In this document: piece after piece, positions 1-11,006 of the stretch
How the letters are laid out: every line of letters starts with the position of its first letter
Numbering within the stretch: the first letter of the stretch is position 1
Assembly (NCBI RefSeq): GCF_028335745.1
Contig: NZ_CP116477.1
Coordinates: 186,001 to 250,000 of the forward strand
Origin: Pectobacterium sp. A5351
Lineage (GTDB): Bacteria; Pseudomonadota; Gammaproteobacteria; Enterobacterales; Enterobacteriaceae
Reading direction: 5' to 3'
DNA length: 64,000 nucleotides
Position numbers and translations under genes: made by a program
Notes under the pieces: generated by a model
The model's database searches: none
What the model was told of the DNA's origin: nothing
The model's input: the letters and a program-made list of their open reading frames with translations, nothing else

Positions 1-253
1 TTTCATCGCTGCGTTCTTTACGCAGGTCTTCGTCATTCGGTAACGGTTGACCCGTGAACGCGTGCAGAAACGCCTCGCACAGCAGTTCGCTGTTGGTGGC
101 ATGGCGCAGGTTGTTCACCTGACGACGCGTGCGTTCGTCAGTCAGTATCTTTAATACTTTCAGAGGGATAGATACTGTTATCTTCTTGACTTGCTCGCTT
201 TTTTTACCGTGTTCAGCGTAAGGGCTGACATACTCGCCGTTCCACTCAGCCAT
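1..253 (-). CDS. metJ: Met repressor MetJ, 3' end cut by window edge
   Basis: Ribbon-helix-helix repressor that binds met boxes with S-adenosylmethionine as corepressor and shuts off methionine biosynthesis. The first 84 of about 105 residues are present. The start [18 protein letters not shown] and the DNA-contacting beta strand [20 protein letters not shown] match the family almost residue for residue. It is divergent from metB, as in E. coli, and the shared intergenic region carries tandem met boxes that should serve both genes. The C-terminus lies outside the window. Confidence 0.97.
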
Positions 254-355
254 GGGATACCTTAAAAATTAATCTAATGAAGACAGCATCTGTCATGAAA
301 TGCCACAATTCTAACGGTTATTCTGCCTGTGCTCAATCTATACGCAAAGAGGTTT

Positions 356-379
356 AGATGTCTAGATGTATTGACGTCC
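356..379. promoter_or_regulatory. Tandem MetJ operators (met boxes) between metJ and metB
   Basis: Three adjacent 8-bp units read AGATGTCT, AGATGTAT and TGACGTCC, each close to the met-box consensus AGACGTCT. Tandem, directly abutting boxes are the hallmark of MetJ binding, since repressor dimers stack cooperatively. The position between metJ and metB suggests control of metBL and autoregulation of metJ. Confidence 0.85.
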
Positions 380-440
380 ATTGAAACTGCGTTTACTCTT
401 AAGTTCCTATCTTTTCAGCCTCCAGCCAGGAAATGAGCCG

Positions 441-1601
441 ATGACGCGTAAACAGGCAACGATCGCAGTCCGCAGTGGGTTAAATGATGATGAACAGTAT
501 GGCTGCGTCGTTCCCCCCATTCACCTTTCCAGCACGTATAATTTTACCGGATTCAACCAGCCACGCGCACACGACTATTCACGTCGCGGCAACCCCACGC
601 GTGATGTTGTACAGCGTGCGCTTGCCGAACTGGAAGGCGGCGCGGGTGCGGTAATGACGAGCAGCGGAATGTCGGCGATTATGCTGGTTTGCACGGTGTT
701 TCTGCGTCCCGGCGATCTGCTGGTGGCACCGCATGATTGCTACGGTGGCAGCTATCGCCTGTTTGACAGCCTGAGCAAGCGCGGCGCGTTTCGCGTCAAA
801 TTTGTCGATCAAAGTGATGCCGATGCACTCAACGCGGCATTGGCAGAAAAGCCGAAGCTGGTGCTGGTGGAAAGCCCGAGCAACCCGCTGCTACGCGTCG
901 TGGATATTGCCGCAATTTGTCAGGCCGCGCGGGAAGCGGGGGCGGTCAGCGTGGTGGATAACACCTTCCTGAGCCCGGCACTGCAAAAGCCGCTGGAGCT
1001 GGGTGCCGATCTGGTGGTGCATTCCTGTACCAAATATCTGAACGGCCACTCTGATGTCGTCGCGGGTGCCGTGATCGCCAGAGATGCCGATACCATTACT
1101 GAACTGGCCTGGTGGGCGAACAACATCGGTGTCACGGGTGCAGCATTTGACAGTTATCTGTTGCTACGCGGCTTGCGTACGTTGGCGCCGCGTATGGCCG
1201 CCGCGCAGCGTAACGCGCAACAAATCGTTGAATTTTTACAGACGCAGCCATTGGTGAAGGCGCTGTACCATCCTTCACTGCCAAACAATCCCGGCCATGA
1301 TATTGCCCGCCGTCAACAATCCGGTTTTGGCGCTATGCTAAGTTTTGAGCTGGATGGGGATGAAGACACGCTGCGGCGTTTTCTTGCGTCGCTGGAGCTG
1401 TTCACGCTAGCGGAATCGCTGGGCGGGGTTGAGAGCCTCATCTCTCATGCGGCAACGATGACGCACGCCGGTATGGCGCCAGAAGCGCGTGCCGCGGCGG
1501 GTATCTCTGAAACATTACTGCGTATTTCCACCGGTATTGAAGACGGCGATGATCTGGTTGCCGATCTGGATCGTGCGTTTCAAGCCGCAGCCAAGAGGTA
1601 A
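441..1601 (+). CDS. metB: Cystathionine gamma-synthase MetB
   Basis: PLP enzyme that condenses O-succinylhomoserine with cysteine to give cystathionine, the first committed transsulfuration step of methionine synthesis. The ATG at 441 gives MTRKQATIAVRSG and 386 residues, exactly the E. coli length, and follows an AGGAA Shine-Dalgarno at 429. A TTG 60 bases upstream in frame would overlap the met-box region and is unlikely. The PLP lysine is K198 in HSCTKYLNG, and the SSGMSA phosphate-binding motif is near residues 85-90. The stop is 2 bases before metL, so the pair is one translationally linked operon. Repression by MetJ is expected from the upstream boxes. Confidence 0.98.
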   Translation: MTRKQATIAVRSGLNDDEQYGCVVPPIHLSSTYNFTGFNQPRAHDYSRRGNPTRDVVQRALAELEGGAGAVMTSSGMSAIMLVCTVFLRPGDLLVAPHDCYGGSYRLFDSLSKRGAFRVKFVDQSDADALNAALAEKPKLVLVESPSNPLLRVVDIAAICQAAREAGAVSVVDNTFLSPALQKPLELGADLVVHSCTKYLNGHSDVVAGAVIARDADTITELAWWANNIGVTGAAFDSYLLLRGLRTLAPRMAAAQRNAQQIVEFLQTQPLVKALYHPSLPNNPGHDIARRQQSGFGAMLSFELDGDEDTLRRFLASLELFTLAESLGGVESLISHAATMTHAGMAPEARAAAGISETLLRISTGIEDGDDLVADLDRAFQAAAKR

Positions 1602-1603
1602 GA

Positions 1604-4039
1604 ATGAGTGCATTAGGAGTAGCGCCATCGGTAACGGGCCGACAACTGCATAAGTTTGGCGGTAGCAGTCTGGCCGATGTGAAGTGTTACCTGCGCGTTG
1701 CCGGTATTATGGCGGAATATAGCCACCCCGGTGATTTAATGGTGGTGTCTGCCGCAGGCAGTACCACAAATCAGCTGATTAGCTGGTTGAAACTCAGTCA
1801 GAGCGATCGTCTGTCGGCGCATCAGGTGCAGCAGGCGTTACGCCGTTATCACAGCGACCTGATCGCTGGCCTTCTGCCTGCGCAAACGGCAGAAGCGCTG
1901 ACCGCCCAGTTTATTCGCGATCTGGAGCGTTTGGCTACGCTGCTGGATGGCAAGATTACCGATGCCGTTTACGCCGAAGTTGTCGGACACGGCGAAATCT
2001 GGTCGGCTCGCCTGATGTCCGCGGTGTTGAATCAGCTGGATATGAATGCGGCCTGGCTGGATGCGCGCGACTTTCTCTGCGCGGAACGTGCCGCACAGCC
2101 GCAGGTCGATGAAGGCCGCTCCTGGCCGCTGTTGCAGCAATATCTGACGCAACACGCGGGGCAGCGTTTGGTGGTCACCGGTTTTATCTGCCGCAATGAT
2201 GCGGGTGAAACGGTACTGCTGGGGCGCAACGGAAGTGACTACTCGGCCACGCAAATTGGTGCGCTGGCGGGGGTGGAACGCGTGACCATCTGGAGCGATG
2301 TCGCCGGAGTTTATAGCGCCGATCCGCGCAAAGTGAAAGATGCCTGCCTGCTGCCGCTGCTGCGTTTGGATGAAGCCAGTGAGCTGGCGCGTCTGGCCGC
2401 GCCGGTGCTACATACGCGTACCTTGCAGCCCGTTTCCGGTAGCGATATCGACCTGCAACTGCGTTGCAGCTATCAGCCTGAACAGGGGTCGACGCGCATT
2501 GAACGCGTACTGGCCTCGGGCACGGGTGCCAAAATTGTCACCAGCCACGATGACGTGTGCCTGATTGAAGTTCAGGTTCCTTCAGAACACGATTTCGCGC
2601 TACTGCAAAAAGAAGTCGAACAGCTTCTGAACCGTGCGCAGCTGAAACCGCTGGCAATCGGCGTTCATCAGGATCGTAACCTGCTGCAACTGTGCTACAC
2701 CTCCGAAGTGGTAGATAGCGCGCTGCAACTGCTGGCACAGGCCGCGCTGCCGGTTGAACTCAACCAGCGTGACGGACTGGCGATGGTCGCGATGGTCGGT
2801 GCGGGCGTGGGCAAAAATCCGCTGCACAGCCACCGTTTCTATCAGCAGTTGAAAGATCAGCCGATTGAATTTGTCCGCCAGGCCGATGATGGCATCAGTC
2901 TGGTGGCGGTGCTGCGTGTCGGCCCGACAGAGCATCTGATTCGCGGGCTGCACCATTCACTATTCCGTGCAGAGAAGCGCATCGGTCTGGTGCTGTTCGG
3001 TAAAGGCAATATTGGTTCACGCTGGTTGGAGCTGTTTGCGCGTGAGCAGAGCAATCTGTCTGCACGTACCGGCTTTGAGTTTGTTCTGGCTGGCGTGGTA
3101 GATAGTACGCGCAGCCTGCTGAACTATGATGGGCTGGATGCCAGCCGGGCGTTGGCCTTCTTTGAAAGTGAAGCGCAGGAGCGGGATGGTGAAGATCTGT
3201 TCCTGTGGATGCGTGCGCACCCCTTCGATGATTTGGTGGTGCTGGATGTCACTGCCAGTGAGTCGGTCGCCGATCTGTATCTGGATTTCGCCAGCTATGG
3301 TTTCCATGTCATCAGCGCCAACAAATTAGCCGGCGCATCCGGTGGTAATAACTATCGCCAGATCCGCGATGCGTTCGCGAAAACGGATCGCCACTGGTTG
3401 TATAACGCGACCGTCGGCGCGGGGTTGCCGGTCAACTTTGCGGTACGTGATTTGCGGGAAAGTGGCGACAGTATTTTGGCGATTAGCGGGATTTTCTCCG
3501 GCACGCTCTCCTGGTTGTTCTTGCAATTCGACGGCACCGTACCGTTCACCGATCTGGTCGATCAGGCTTGCCAGCAGGGGCTGACTGAGCCGGATCCGCG
3601 CGTTGACCTCTCTGGTCAGGACGTTATGCGCAAGCTGGTGATTCTGGCGCGTGAGGCCGGTTATGACATCGAACCTAGTCAGGTTCGGGTTGAGTCGCTG
3701 GTGCCGCCGGGCTGTGAACAGGGATCAGTCGATTACTTCTTCGAGAATGGCGATTCGCTGAACGAGCAGATGCTGCGTCGTCTGGAGGCAGCACAGGAAA
3801 TGGGTCTGGTTCTGCGTCACGTCGCACGCTTTGACAGCAACGGTAAAGCGCGCGTGGGTGTTGAAGCTGTTCGCCCCGATCACCCTCTGGCTTCGCTGTT
3901 GCCGGGCGACAACGTGTTTGCGATTGAAAGCCGCTGGTATCGGGATAACCCGCTGGTTATCCGTGGGCCGGGCGCGGGGCGTGATGTCACGGCGGGTGCG
4001 CTTCAGTCTGACCTAAACCGTTTGGCACAGTTACTGTAG
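1604..4039 (+). CDS. metL: Bifunctional aspartokinase II / homoserine dehydrogenase II MetL
   Basis: Catalyses the first and third steps of the aspartate pathway toward homoserine for methionine. It has 811 residues (E. coli 810). The N-terminal kinase begins with HKFGGSSLAD near residues 17-26, and ADPRKV lies near residue 240. A central ACT-like linker follows. The C-terminal dehydrogenase starts with the dinucleotide fold LVLFGKGNIGSRW near residue 460 and includes SANKLAG. The ribosome site AAGAGG lies in the last metB codons and the start is 2 bases after the metB stop, so translation is probably coupled. The frame is intact throughout. Confidence 0.98.
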   Translation: MSALGVAPSVTGRQLHKFGGSSLADVKCYLRVAGIMAEYSHPGDLMVVSAAGSTTNQLISWLKLSQSDRLSAHQVQQALRRYHSDLIAGLLPAQTAEALTAQFIRDLERLATLLDGKITDAVYAEVVGHGEIWSARLMSAVLNQLDMNAAWLDARDFLCAERAAQPQVDEGRSWPLLQQYLTQHAGQRLVVTGFICRNDAGETVLLGRNGSDYSATQIGALAGVERVTIWSDVAGVYSADPRKVKDACLLPLLRLDEASELARLAAPVLHTRTLQPVSGSDIDLQLRCSYQPEQGSTRIERVLASGTGAKIVTSHDDVCLIEVQVPSEHDFALLQKEVEQLLNRAQLKPLAIGVHQDRNLLQLCYTSEVVDSALQLLAQAALPVELNQRDGLAMVAMVGAGVGKNPLHSHRFYQQLKDQPIEFVRQADDGISLVAVLRVGPTEHLIRGLHHSLFRAEKRIGLVLFGKGNIGSRWLELFAREQSNLSARTGFEFVLAGVVDSTRSLLNYDGLDASRALAFFESEAQERDGEDLFLWMRAHPFDDLVVLDVTASESVADLYLDFASYGFHVISANKLAGASGGNNYRQIRDAFAKTDRHWLYNATVGAGLPVNFAVRDLRESGDSILAISGIFSGTLSWLFLQFDGTVPFTDLVDQACQQGLTEPDPRVDLSGQDVMRKLVILAREAGYDIEPSQVRVESLVPPGCEQGSVDYFFENGDSLNEQMLRRLEAAQEMGLVLRHVARFDSNGKARVGVEAVRPDHPLASLLPGDNVFAIESRWYRDNPLVIRGPGAGRDVTAGALQSDLNRLAQLL

Positions 4040-4065
4040 AATCTGCTGTCATTGCGGCAGCATTG

Positions 4066-4097
4066 TTGGCCGTCTCCACACAGTGGGAGATGGCCAA
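4066..4097 (+). terminator. Hairpin after metL, possible terminator
   Basis: A 12-bp stem (TTGGCCGTCTCC paired with GGAGATGGCCAA, one G-U) encloses an 8-base loop 26 bases after metL. There is no T-run, so it could be a stability hairpin or Rho-linked end rather than an intrinsic terminator. Confidence 0.5.
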
Positions 4098-4234
4098 TAC
4101 GCAAGAGACATACTTCCTCTTCGTGTTTTCACGCACCTTTCATCATGAGATTTTTTCATTTACCGTGAGCAATCATCACCTCCCGTCGTGCTGAAAAGCG
4201 TTGACTCTTTAAGCAGATTACGTCATTTTTATAT

Positions 4235-4258
4235 AGACGTCTAAACGTATAGACGTTT
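4235..4258 (+). promoter_or_regulatory. Three tandem met boxes upstream of metF
   Basis: The 8-mers AGACGTCT (perfect consensus), AAACGTAT and AGACGTTT abut one another, ending 41 bases before the metF start. This is a stronger MetJ operator than the one before metB. Confidence 0.92.
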
Positions 4259-4260
4259 AG

Positions 4261-5196
<936 letters not shown>

Positions 5197-5676
5197 GATG
5201 ACGCGCAAGATTTCAGGAAGAACGAGACCGCAACGCGGTGACGAAGAATAACGGTATCGGAATACCTTTCAACATCACTTGTGGCGGCCATGAAAAGGGG
5301 GGAGTCTCAGGGATGAGATTCCTATTCGCATGGTGCGGTTGCCCGTAAGGGACTGAATAACCTTCCTGTCACTTTGTTGACTGCCGTTTATCCCTACCCA
5401 TTTTTGTCGCTTTACACCTATCCGCACTGTGAATTATCGGTCTATGTATCGAATTTCCTTATATCCATCATGCTTGTCTCGCTAACCGAAAGACACAAAA
5501 TGCTTTCATCATCAAATCACTTGAATATATTAGCCTGCTCGGTATAGCGTGACAGGTGGCTGGAATAAGCAAACACGCTTTAGTTGGATATATTATTCAT
5601 TTGGGATGTTGATAGGTATTGTCGCTCGTTGATATTATATCTATCGTCTTTATCTATCATTATAAGGAGAATAATA
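5197..5676. other. 480-bp intergenic region between metF and oxyR
   Basis: No coding gene is visible. A hairpin lies at 5301-5322 (GGAGTCTCA / TGAGATTCC, loop GGGA) and may end metF. A second small stem CCC-GTAA-GGG lies near 5343-5352. Immediately before oxyR, A+T-rich sequence at 5611-5659 carries GATAG and CTATC half-sites reminiscent of OxyR boxes, but they do not fit the full spaced consensus. I could not recognise an oxyS-like RNA on the opposite strand. Confidence 0.5.
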
Positions 5677-6585
5677 ATGAATATTCGGGACTTAGAGTAT
5701 CTTGTCGCGTTGGCAGAACATCGTCACTTCCGACGCGCGGCAGATTCCTGCCATGTGAGTCAGCCAACACTCAGTGGACAGATTCGTAAACTGGAAGACG
5801 AACTCGGCGTGATGCTGTTGGAGAGAACCAGTCGCAAAGTCTTGTTTACACAAGCGGGGCTGCTGCTGGTCGAGCAGGCACGAACGGTATTACGCGAGGT
5901 CAAGGTACTAAAAGAGATGGCGAGCCAGCAGGGGGAAACCATGTCTGGGCCTCTGCATATCGGCCTGATCCCCACTGTGGGGCCTTATCTGCTGCCGCAA
6001 ATCATTCCAATGCTGCACCGCACGTTTCCCAAACTCGAAATGTATCTGCACGAAGCACAAACCCACCAGTTGCTGGCCCAGTTGGACAGCGGCAAACTGG
6101 ACTGCGCCATTCTCGCGATGGTGAAAGAGTCCGAAGCCTTTATCGAAGTTCCCCTCTTTGATGAACCGATGAAGCTGGCAATTTATCAGGATCATCCTTG
6201 GGCGAACCGCGAACGCGTGGCGATGTCCGACCTGGCGGGTGAAAAGTTGCTGATGCTGGAAGACGGCCACTGCCTGCGCGATCAGGCGATGGGCTTCTGT
6301 TTTCAGGCCGGGGCGGATGAAGATACGCATTTCCGGGCAACCAGTCTGGAGACGCTACGTAACATGGTCGCAGCCGGAAGCGGGATTACACTGCTGCCGT
6401 CGTTATCCGTGCCGCGCGAACGCGAACGTGACGGCGTCTGCTATTTACCATGCTATAAACCGGAGCCCAAGCGCACAATCGCGCTGGTGTATCGCCCCGG
6501 TTCACCGCTGCGCGGACGCTATGAGCAACTTGCTGATACCATCCGCGAGCATATGCAGGGCTATATGGAAAACTTGTCAAAATAA
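5677..6585 (+). CDS. oxyR: Hydrogen peroxide sensor and LysR-type regulator OxyR
   Basis: LysR-family activator of katG, ahpCF, dps and other antioxidant genes. It has 302 residues: an N-terminal winged helix-turn-helix ([20 protein letters not shown], then [13 protein letters not shown]) and a C-terminal redox domain. The peroxide-sensing cysteines fall at C199 and C208 in [11 protein letters not shown], the same numbering as E. coli, so the disulfide switch should work. The start at 5677 is preceded by a strong AAGGAGA at 5664. Its last 9 bases overlap the end of convergent sthA. Autoregulation is likely, but the site is not clear. Confidence 0.97.
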   Translation: MNIRDLEYLVALAEHRHFRRAADSCHVSQPTLSGQIRKLEDELGVMLLERTSRKVLFTQAGLLLVEQARTVLREVKVLKEMASQQGETMSGPLHIGLIPTVGPYLLPQIIPMLHRTFPKLEMYLHEAQTHQLLAQLDSGKLDCAILAMVKESEAFIEVPLFDEPMKLAIYQDHPWANRERVAMSDLAGEKLLMLEDGHCLRDQAMGFCFQAGADEDTHFRATSLETLRNMVAAGSGITLLPSLSVPRERERDGVCYLPCYKPEPKRTIALVYRPGSPLRGRYEQLADTIREHMQGYMENLSK

Positions 6586-7983
6586 GCGGTTAAGTCCGTT
6601 CAGTGCCGCTACGCGGTACGCTTCTGCCATGGTTGGATAGTTGAAGGTGGTATTAACGAAATATTCGATAGTATTGCCTTCACCTTTTTGTTCCATGATG
6701 GCCTGCCCGATGTGGATAATCTCAGCGGCGCGCTCACCAAAGCAGTGAATACCCAGGATTTGTTTGGTTTCGCGGTGGAACAGAATCTTCAAGCTTCCCA
6801 CATTCATGCCGACAATCTGCGCCCGTGCCAGATGCTTGAACTGTGCGCGTCCGACCTCGTAAGGCACCTTCATTGCGGTAAGCTCTTGTTCGGTTTTCCC
6901 CACGGAGCTGATTTCCGGAATAGTGTAAATACCGGTTGGGATATCTTCGATCAGATGCGCACTGGCATCGCCTTTGATAATCGCCTGCGCGGCGAGCCGG
7001 CCCTGATCGTACGCCGCTGATGCCAGGCTGGGATAGCCGATGACATCGCCAATTGCATAAATATGCGCCAGCGCCGTCTGGTACATACTGTTGACTTTGA
7101 GCTGTCCGCGGCTGTCGGTGTTCAGGCCGATATTCTCCAACCCCAGCGTTTCCGTGTTCCCTGTGCGTCCGTTGGCATAGAGCAGGCAGTCTGCCTTCAT
7201 CTTCTTGCCTGATTTCAGGTTGACGATCACGCCGTCAGACAGTCCTTCAATACTTTCGAACTCTTCGTTGTGGCGAATAACCACGCCGTTGTTCCAGAAG
7301 TGATAGGACAGGGCATCCGACATTTCCTGATCGAGAAACGCCAGCAGCCTATCGCGGGTATTGATTAAATCGACCTTAACGCTCAGACCGCGAAAGATAG
7401 AAGCATATTCGCAGCCGATAACGCCAGCGCCATAGATGATGACGTGCTGGGGCTCATGGTCGAGTTGCAGAATAGAGTCGCTGTCGTAAATACGCGGGTG
7501 ATTGAAGTCGACGTCTGCCGGATGATACGGACGTGATCCGGTCGCGATAATGATATTGGCGGCGGTCAGCGTTTCATGGGTGTTGTCTGGGTAGTGAACG
7601 GCAATCGTATGGGCGTCGATGAAGCTGGCCTCGCCGGAGAACAACTCGCACTGGTTACGCTCATAAAATCCTTGTCGCATACGGGTTTGCTGACCAATGA
7701 CGCTGTCGGCATGGCGTAGAATATCGGAAAATGAGGAGCGGATAATGCGGGAGTTGTCACTGTAGAGGGGATTTTGATTGAACTCGATAATGCGGCTGAC
7801 GGCGTGGCGGAGGGCTTTGGAAGGAATCGTACCCCAGTGGGTACAGCCGCCGCCGACATTGTAGTGACGTTCAATCACCGCAATTTTGGCGCCGTGCTTG
7901 GCTAATCCCATTGCTGCACCTTCACCGCCGGGACCGGAACCAATCACAATGGCATCATAATCGTATTGATGTTGTAGAGTCAT
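6577..7983 (-). CDS. sthA: Soluble pyridine nucleotide transhydrogenase SthA (UdhA)
   Basis: FAD flavoprotein that reoxidises NADPH with NAD+, balancing the two pools in the cytosol. It has 468 residues (E. coli 466). The FAD fold [14 protein letters not shown] is near residue 15, the [17 protein letters not shown] segment follows, and the NAD fold [13 protein letters not shown] is near residue 180. The second cysteine of the disulfide found in related dihydrolipoamide dehydrogenases is replaced (CTHWGT), as expected for SthA. The C-terminus NGLNRLF overlaps the convergent oxyR end by 9 bp, leaving no room for a separate terminator. Confidence 0.97.
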   Translation of the reverse strand: MTLQHQYDYDAIVIGSGPGGEGAAMGLAKHGAKIAVIERHYNVGGGCTHWGTIPSKALRHAVSRIIEFNQNPLYSDNSRIIRSSFSDILRHADSVIGQQTRMRQGFYERNQCELFSGEASFIDAHTIAVHYPDNTHETLTAANIIIATGSRPYHPADVDFNHPRIYDSDSILQLDHEPQHVIIYGAGVIGCEYASIFRGLSVKVDLINTRDRLLAFLDQEMSDALSYHFWNNGVVIRHNEEFESIEGLSDGVIVNLKSGKKMKADCLLYANGRTGNTETLGLENIGLNTDSRGQLKVNSMYQTALAHIYAIGDVIGYPSLASAAYDQGRLAAQAIIKGDASAHLIEDIPTGIYTIPEISSVGKTEQELTAMKVPYEVGRAQFKHLARAQIVGMNVGSLKILFHRETKQILGIHCFGERAAEIIHIGQAIMEQKGEGNTIEYFVNTTFNYPTMAEAYRVAALNGLNRLF

Positions 7984-8114
7984 GGTAGGTTAAACCTGTT
8001 TTTATACAAAATAATAACGTGGCCTTAACATCGTGCGATTGTAACATCGACTGCGGCAGAACCCAATCATCCCTGCCTTTACTATGGAAACAGATTCTCA
8101 CATTCTTAATATGG

Positions 8115-8156
8115 CAAACTTTGTCTCATTCTGCGGACAATAAAGTTTGCTATAGT
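8115..8156 (+). promoter_or_regulatory. fabR promoter region with 8-bp inverted repeat
   Basis: A perfect inverted repeat, CAAACTTT (8115-8122) and AAAGTTTG (8142-8149), brackets 19 bases. The right arm runs into TGC-TATAGT (8148-8156), an extended -10 element. A factor on the repeat would block RNA polymerase, so this is a plausible operator. It does not match the known FabR palindrome of fabA/fabB, so the factor is unknown. Confidence 0.5.
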
Positions 8157-8194
8157 GCCCCTCTGGAAAGGGGAGAGATCATTTGGGCAGCATA

Positions 8195-8824
8195 ATGGGT
8201 GTCAGAGCACAACAAAAAGAACGGACTCGTCGTTCCCTTATAGAAGCTGCATTTAGCCAGTTAAGCGCTGAGCGCAGTTTTGCCAGCCTGAGTCTGCGTG
8301 AAGTTGCCCGCGAAGCGGGTATTGCGCCGACATCTTTCTATCGTCATTTTCGTGACGTGGATGAACTGGGGCTGACAATGGTTGACGAAAGCGGGCTGAT
8401 GCTGCGTCAGTTAATGCGACAGGCCCGACAGCGTATTGCCAAGACCGGTAGCGTAATCAGGACGTCGGTTTCCACCTTCATGGAATTTATCGGCAATAAT
8501 CCTAATGCGTTCCGGCTGTTGCTGCGTGAACGTTCAGGTACGTCGGCCGCTTTCCGTGCGGCAGTCGCGCGCGAAATTCAGCATTTTATCGCTGAACTGG
8601 CGGATTATCTTGAGGTGGAAAACCATATTCCCCGCAGTTTTGCGGAAGCGCAGTCGGAAGCGATGGTGACCATTGTTTTCAGCGCGGGGGCAGAAGCCCT
8701 GGATGTTTCTCTGGAACAGCGTAAACAGCTGGAAGAACGACTGGTACTGCAACTGCGGATGATCGCCAAAGGGGCGTATTACTGGTACAGAAAAGAACAC
8801 GATAGTAGTTTTACCGTGCCATAA
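8195..8824 (+). CDS. fabR: TetR-type repressor of unsaturated fatty acid genes, FabR
   Basis: Represses fabA and fabB and tunes the ratio of unsaturated to saturated fatty acids. It has 209 residues from ATG 8195 ([15 protein letters not shown], the family start). The TetR helix-turn-helix is at residues 25-47 ([20 protein letters not shown]). A TTG at 8183 in frame, giving MGSIMGVRA, sits at better spacing from GGGAGAG (8171-8177), so translation may begin 4 codons earlier. It is followed 35 bases later by yijD, a pairing conserved in enterics that suggests cotranscription. Confidence 0.95.
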   Translation: MGVRAQQKERTRRSLIEAAFSQLSAERSFASLSLREVAREAGIAPTSFYRHFRDVDELGLTMVDESGLMLRQLMRQARQRIAKTGSVIRTSVSTFMEFIGNNPNAFRLLLRERSGTSAAFRAAVAREIQHFIAELADYLEVENHIPRSFAEAQSEAMVTIVFSAGAEALDVSLEQRKQLEERLVLQLRMIAKGAYYWYRKEHDSSFTVP

Positions 8825-8859
8825 ATCCTCTATACCAACAACATGAAAAGGGAGAAACC

Positions 8860-9246
8860 ATGACAGAAAAACCTCACCAAGAAAAAGGTACGCTGGTGCT
8901 GGCGTTGATTGCGGGCTTGTCCATAAACGGCGCATTCGCCGCCTTATTCAGCAGTATTGTTCCGTTCTCGATTTTTCCCCTGATTGCGCTGGTATTGTCC
9001 GTTTACTGCCTGCATCAACGCTATTTGCACCACAGTATGCCGGAAGGTATTCCGATGCTGGCGGCGGCCAGTTTTCTGTTGGGATTACTGATTTACAGCG
9101 CCATCGTGCGCGTTGAATATCCCGCCATTGGATCGAATTTTATTCCTTCGATCCTGTGTGTGGTGTTGGTTTTCTGGATTGGCCTAAAACTGCGCCGCAG
9201 AAAGGCCACGGAATCAGTGTCCGCAGAAGAGAGCGAAACGCTGTAG
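8860..9246 (+). CDS. yijD: YijD family inner-membrane protein
   Basis: Small integral membrane protein of unknown function, 128 residues (E. coli 119). Four hydrophobic stretches are visible: about residues 9-30, 32-45, 60-78 and 84-102. The conserved [20 protein letters not shown] and the CLHQRYL motif identify the family. It ends with a basic then acidic cytoplasmic tail. The ribosome site AAAAGGGAGA lies just upstream. It follows fabR closely, which hints at a membrane-lipid connection, but no function is established from the sequence. Confidence 0.9.
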   Translation: MTEKPHQEKGTLVLALIAGLSINGAFAALFSSIVPFSIFPLIALVLSVYCLHQRYLHHSMPEGIPMLAAASFLLGLLIYSAIVRVEYPAIGSNFIPSILCVVLVFWIGLKLRRRKATESVSAEESETL

Positions 9247-9255
9247 CGGAGCATG

Positions 9256-9275
9256 CTGGCGGGGTGACCCGCCAG
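9256..9275. terminator. Hairpin between yijD and trmA
   Basis: A perfect 8-bp G+C-rich stem CTGGCGGG / CCCGCCAG with loop GTGA lies between the convergent stops of yijD and trmA. It could serve both strands; T-runs are weak. Confidence 0.55.
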
Positions 9276-9286
9276 ATTGTGTACTG

Positions 9287-10390
9287 TTACTGACGTTTTT
9301 CCAACAGCACGCCACACTCCATATGGTGGGTGTAAGGAAATTGATCGAACAGTGCCAGACGGCGAATGTCGTGGGTTTCTGAGAGCGTTTGCAGGTTATG
9401 GCTCAGCGTTTCCGGGTTGCAGGAAATATAAAGAATACGCGGATACGCCTGCACCAGTTTCACCGTTTCGTCATCCAGTCCGCTGCGCGGCGGGTCAACA
9501 AAGATGGTCTCGCACTGGTAGCTCGTCAGATCGATGCCCTGTAGGCGGTTAAACTGACGCACACCCTGCATGGCCTGCGTAAATTCTTCTGCCGCCATGC
9601 GGATAATCTGCACGTTCTCTATCTGGTTCGCCGCGATGTTATATTGTGCGGCCGCAACGGATGGCTTGGCTATCTCGGTGGCCAGTACGCGTTCGAAATT
9701 CCTTGCCAGCGCGAGTGAAAAATTGCCATTGCCGCAATACAGCTCCAGCAAATCTCCCGTCGATCCCGCCGTCGCATCCAGCGCCCATTCCAGCATCTGA
9801 ATATTGATTGCGGCATTCGGCTGCGTGAAGCTGTTTTCTACCTGTCGGTAAATCATATCCCGACCTGCAACCGGCAGGCATTCATCGACATAATCGCGAT
9901 CGAGGCAGATTTTGGTTTTTGTCGCGCGGCCAATCAGTTGTAGACGGAAGCCCTGCGCCGTCAGGCTATCGCGCAGCGCGCGGGCATGCTCCTGCCACTC
10001 CTCGTCCAGCGCACGGTGATAGAGCAGCGAAACGATCACTTCGCCGCTCAGGGTGGACAGGTAGTCTATCTGGAACAGTTTGCGGCGCAGGACGGAGTCG
10101 GGCTGGATTGCAGCAAGCAGCGCTGGCATCAGACGATTGATTAACTCGCTGGCTGCCGGAAAGCGATCGACCCGAATGCGCTGTTTGGTTTGCTGGTCAA
10201 ACATGATGTGATAAAGCTCGTCACCCTCGTGCCAGATACGGAACTCGGCGCGCATCCGATAGTGGCTGACGGGAGAACGGAAGACGACAGGTTCTGGTGC
10301 ATTGAACGGTGCCATCATTCCACGAAGACGCTCGGTTTTCTCTGCAAGCTGGTCGTCGTATTGTTCGATGGGCAGGATTTCTGGCGTCAT
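9287..10390 (-). CDS. trmA: tRNA (uracil-5-)-methyltransferase TrmA
   Basis: SAM-dependent enzyme that makes ribothymidine at position 54 of the T-loop of all tRNAs. It has 367 residues (E. coli 366). The SAM-binding motif [16 protein letters not shown] lies near residue 210, the catalytic DPPRSGLD near 300, and the nucleophilic cysteine is C324 in YISCNPETL, matching E. coli numbering. It reads away from the btuB leader, so its promoter and the riboswitch leader share the region from 10391. Confidence 0.97.
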   Translation of the reverse strand: MTPEILPIEQYDDQLAEKTERLRGMMAPFNAPEPVVFRSPVSHYRMRAEFRIWHEGDELYHIMFDQQTKQRIRVDRFPAASELINRLMPALLAAIQPDSVLRRKLFQIDYLSTLSGEVIVSLLYHRALDEEWQEHARALRDSLTAQGFRLQLIGRATKTKICLDRDYVDECLPVAGRDMIYRQVENSFTQPNAAINIQMLEWALDATAGSTGDLLELYCGNGNFSLALARNFERVLATEIAKPSVAAAQYNIAANQIENVQIIRMAAEEFTQAMQGVRQFNRLQGIDLTSYQCETIFVDPPRSGLDDETVKLVQAYPRILYISCNPETLSHNLQTLSETHDIRRLALFDQFPYTHHMECGVLLEKRQ

Positions 10391-10529
10391 GGTTTTCTCG
10401 TCTGAACAGCGTCTAAAAGGGTGTTATTGGCCGGGAATTGTAGGGAATCCGGCCAGGAAGTCCAGTTTTGTTACGTTATTATCCTGTAGTGATATAGAAG
10501 TCTAGACTTCCACAATTCGCGATTGTAGG

Positions 10530-10930
<401 letters not shown>

Positions 10931-10975
10931 GTCGCAATTGGTTCTGCATATCGCGTGCTATTAACAGAGCCTGCG

Positions 10976-10999
10976 GCATCCTTATTATTTCTCGGATGC
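10976..10999 (+). promoter_or_regulatory. Hairpin just before the btuB start
   Basis: GCATCC (10976-10981) pairs with GGATGC (10994-10999), 8 bases before the ATG. The same small hairpin exists in E. coli btuB, where it takes part in the riboswitch-controlled access to the ribosome site. Confidence 0.7.
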
Positions 11000-11006
11000 T
11001 TTAACA

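Noticed and set aside
5611..5659. OxyR autoregulatory site
   Set aside because: Half-sites resembling ATAG/CTAT exist, but their spacing does not fit the tandem OxyR consensus well enough to call a site.
5400..5676. OxyS small RNA divergent from oxyR
   Set aside because: No sequence resembling E. coli OxyS was found on the minus strand.
9570..9881. Open frames on both strands inside trmA
   Set aside because: Shadows of trmA; no independent support.
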